8,823 nt of DNA from an uncultured Hyphomicrobiales bacterium (lineage in GTDB: Bacteria > Pseudomonadota > Alphaproteobacteria > Rhizobiales > Beijerinckiaceae): NCBI GenBank assembly GCA_903916165.1, contig CAIWVR010000517.1:1-8823 (forward strand), in the 5' to 3' direction. The notes under the pieces are model-generated. The model was given only the letters and a program-made list of their open reading frames with translations. It had not been told where the DNA came from and did not search any database. Numbering within the stretch: position 1 is the stretch's first letter; every line of letters begins with the position of its first letter. The position numbers and the translations under genes were made by a program. Below, one piece after another: positions 6,810-8,823 of the stretch.

Positions 6810-8633
6810 TCAGCCGACGGTGTCCTTCGCGCGCTCGGCGCGCTTGCGATCATTGGGGTCGAGGAAGCCCTTGCGCAGGCGGATCGACTTCGGCGTCACT
6901 TCGACACGCTCATCGTCCTCGATATAGGCGAGCGCCTTTTCAAGCGTCATGCGGATCGGCGGCGTCAGGCGCACCGCTTCATCCTTGCTCTGGGTGCGAA
7001 TGTTGGTGAGCTGCTTGCCCTTGAGAACGTTGATCTCGAGATCATTCTCGCGGGTGTGCTCGCCAATGATCATGCCGCGGTAGACCTTGCAGCCCGGCTC
7101 GATCATCATCGGGCCGCGATCTTCCAGCTTCCACATGGCGTAGGCAACAGATTCGCCCTGATCGTTGGAGATCAGCACGCCGTTGCGACGACCCTGAATT
7201 TCGCCCTTGTGCGGAGCATATTCGAAGAACAGGCGGTTCATGATCGCCGTGCCCTTGGTGTCGGTGAGCAATTCGCCCTGATAGCCGATCAGGCCGCGGG
7301 TCGGCGCGTGGAACACGAGACGCAGGCGATTGCCGCCCGACGGACGCATCTCCAGCATGTCGGCCTTGCGCTCGGCCATTTTCTGAACGACGACGCCGGA
7401 ATGTTCCTCATCAACGTCGATGACGACTTCCTCGATCGGCTCGAGAAGCGAGCCGTCCTCGGCCCGCTGGAACACGACGCGCGGGCGCGAAATGCTGAGT
7501 TCGAAGCCTTCACGACGCATGGTCTCGATCAGGATGCCAAGCTGCAATTCGCCACGGCCGGACACGATGAAATTATCGCCGGTGGGCGAATCCTCAACCC
7601 GCAGGGCAACGTTGCCTTCGGCTTCCTTGTAGAGACGGGCGCGGATCATGCGGCTCGTCACCTTGTCACCTTCGGTGCCCGCGAGCGGGCTGTCATTGAC
7701 CATGAAGGTCATCGACAGGGTCGGCGGATCGATCGGCTGCGCTTGCAGCGGCACGGTCACATCCATGGCGCAGAGCGTGTCGGCGACGTTGAACTTTTCA
7801 AGTCCTGCGATGGCGACGATGTCGCCGGCTTCCGCCTCGTCGATCGGCTGGCGCTCGATCCCGCGGAAGGCGAGGATCTTGGAAATACGACCTGTCTCGA
7901 CAATCTTGCCTTCGCGGTCGAGAACCTTGACCTGCTGGTTGGGCTTGACCGACCCGGCAAAGACGCGACCCGTGACCATGCGGCCCAGGTAGGGATTGGC
8001 TTCGAGCAGCGTGCCGAGCAGGCGGAACGAGCCTTCCTCGATCTTGGGTTCGGCAACATGCTCCAGCACCGTATCGAACAGCGCGGCCATGCCCTGATCC
8101 TGCGGGCCGTCCGGTGTGTTTGACACCCAGCCCTGCTTTGCAGAGCCATAGATGATCGGGAAGTCGAGTTGTTCGTCCGTGGCGTCGAGGGCCGCGAAAA
8201 GGTCGAACACTTCATTGACGACTTCCGTCACGCGCGCGTCGGGACGATCCACCTTGTTGATGCAGACGATGGGTTTCAGGCCGATCTTGAGGGCCTTGCC
8301 GACGACGAATTTCGTCTGCGGCATCGGGCCTTCGGCCGCGTCAACGAGCACAATCGCGCTGTCGACCATGGACAGGATGCGCTCGACCTCGCCGCCGAAA
8401 TCGGCATGGCCCGGGGTGTCGACGATGTTGATCCGGACATCCTTCCAAACGACAGATGTCGCCTTGGCGAGAATGGTGATGCCGCGCTCTTTTTCGAGAT
8501 CACTCGAATCCATCACGCGTTCGATCACGCGCTGGTTGTCACGGAACGCGCCGGACTGCTGGAGAAGTTTGTCGACGAGCGTCGTCTTGCCGTGGTCGAC
8601 GTGGGCGATAATGGCGATATTTCGCAGTTTCAT
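6810..8633 (-). CDS. typA: Ribosome-associated GTPase TypA/BipA
   Basis: Translational GTPase of the EF-G type that binds the ribosome and aids 50S assembly and growth under stress or cold. The 607 residues match the family length. The G motifs are complete: G1 HVDHGKTT (11-18), G2 RGIT (50-53), G3 DTPGH (72-76), G4 NKVD (126-129) and G5 SAK (164-166, in YGSAKQGW). A beta-barrel domain 2 (about 200-300) and two EF-G-like domains follow, and the BipA-specific C-terminal domain carries [10 protein letters not shown] (537-546). [19 protein letters not shown] is the canonical beginning, so the start is secure although no clear Shine-Dalgarno precedes it. Its ATG overlaps the TGA of a small upstream reading frame, so translation may be coupled (see findings). 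It converges on dnaA. Two long + strand frames inside it are only high-GC shadows. Confidence 0.97.
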   Translation of the reverse strand: MKLRNIAIIAHVDHGKTTLVDKLLQQSGAFRDNQRVIERVMDSSDLEKERGITILAKATSVVWKDVRINIVDTPGHADFGGEVERILSMVDSAIVLVDAAEGPMPQTKFVVGKALKIGLKPIVCINKVDRPDARVTEVVNEVFDLFAALDATDEQLDFPIIYGSAKQGWVSNTPDGPQDQGMAALFDTVLEHVAEPKIEEGSFRLLGTLLEANPYLGRMVTGRVFAGSVKPNQQVKVLDREGKIVETGRISKILAFRGIERQPIDEAEAGDIVAIAGLEKFNVADTLCAMDVTVPLQAQPIDPPTLSMTFMVNDSPLAGTEGDKVTSRMIRARLYKEAEGNVALRVEDSPTGDNFIVSGRGELQLGILIETMRREGFELSISRPRVVFQRAEDGSLLEPIEEVVIDVDEEHSGVVVQKMAERKADMLEMRPSGGNRLRLVFHAPTRGLIGYQGELLTDTKGTAIMNRLFFEYAPHKGEIQGRRNGVLISNDQGESVAYAMWKLEDRGPMMIEPGCKVYRGMIIGEHTRENDLEINVLKGKQLTNIRTQSKDEAVRLTPPIRMTLEKALAYIEDDERVEVTPKSIRLRKGFLDPNDRKRAERAKDTVG

Positions 8634-8823
8634 GGGTCTGCCGGGGGTTCGGATCTGCGCCCCGGTCCATCCGGTGCGGTCATGTCGAGTTCATCGGGCC
8701 CGGTCTTGAACTGGGACTCGCCAACTCGCGATCTCTGGAAAATTGCGGCCTTCAGGCCGAACTTGGTGCGCTGCATACACGAAATTCCCCGCTTTGGGAA
8801 CCCGTGCGGGCAGAGGTCGCAGG
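8634..8823 (-). other. Upstream region of typA with an open small frame
   Basis: These 190 bases precede typA on the - strand. One - strand frame is open from the window edge to a TGA at 8632-8630 that overlaps the typA ATG; an ATG at 8776-8774 in that frame would give 48 residues beginning MQRTKFGLKA. A GGGGA lies nine bases before that ATG. I do not recognise the peptide and see no clear -35/-10 pair for typA. A CGGCCT-TC-AGGCCG palindrome lies at 8746-8759. At this GC content an open frame of 64 codons can easily occur by chance. Confidence 0.35.

Noticed and set aside
5612..6853. 413-residue - strand ORF opposite dnaA
   Set aside because: It is antisense to an intact DnaA, runs through the dnaA-typA terminator, and its composition (rich in H, R, Q) is typical of a shadow frame.
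7056..8123. 355-residue + strand ORF inside typA
   Set aside because: It is antisense to a gene with a complete TypA motif set. Long stop-free antisense frames are expected in GC-rich coding DNA, and the peptide shows no family motif.

Overview
This window looks like ordinary core chromosome from a GC-rich alphaproteobacterium, most likely of the Rhizobiales/Hyphomicrobiales type. The reasons are the high-GC codon use, the DnaA sequence style, the enoyl-CoA hydratase - rpsT - dnaA gene order, and the coaBC - dut pair. I cannot name the genus. I saw no mobile element, CRISPR array, toxin-antitoxin or defence gene, tRNA or rRNA, and no unknown multi-gene system.

Layout on the + strand: the 3' part of coaBC (coenzyme A synthesis; its 5' end lies outside the window) overlaps dut (dUTPase) by an ATGA. 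The dut gene overlaps an Rrf2-family regulator gene the same way, so the three look like one translationally coupled operon. After 76 bases comes cysK (cysteine synthase), with its own candidate promoter and dyad and a clear Rho-independent terminator. Next are an enoyl-CoA hydratase, rpsT (ribosomal protein S20) with a good promoter and a strong terminator, a gap of about 890 bases, and dnaA (replication initiator). On the - strand, typA/bipA (ribosome-associated GTPase) converges on dnaA, and the two share a long hairpin terminator.

How the genes may work together: CysK makes the cysteine that CoaB joins to phosphopantothenate, and the Rrf2 regulator sits directly upstream of cysK, an arrangement that recalls the CymR-CysK regulatory pair of Firmicutes. 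Dut, DnaA, S20 and TypA serve nucleotide pool hygiene, replication initiation and translation.

The parts most worth a second look are non-coding or small: a 12-pair hairpin in the rpsT-dnaA gap whose two G-U pairs point to a + strand RNA, a local excess of GANTC (CcrM-type) sites upstream of dnaA, a dnaA leader with a hairpin and a five-codon ORF, and a small reading frame that ends in an ATGA overlap with typA.
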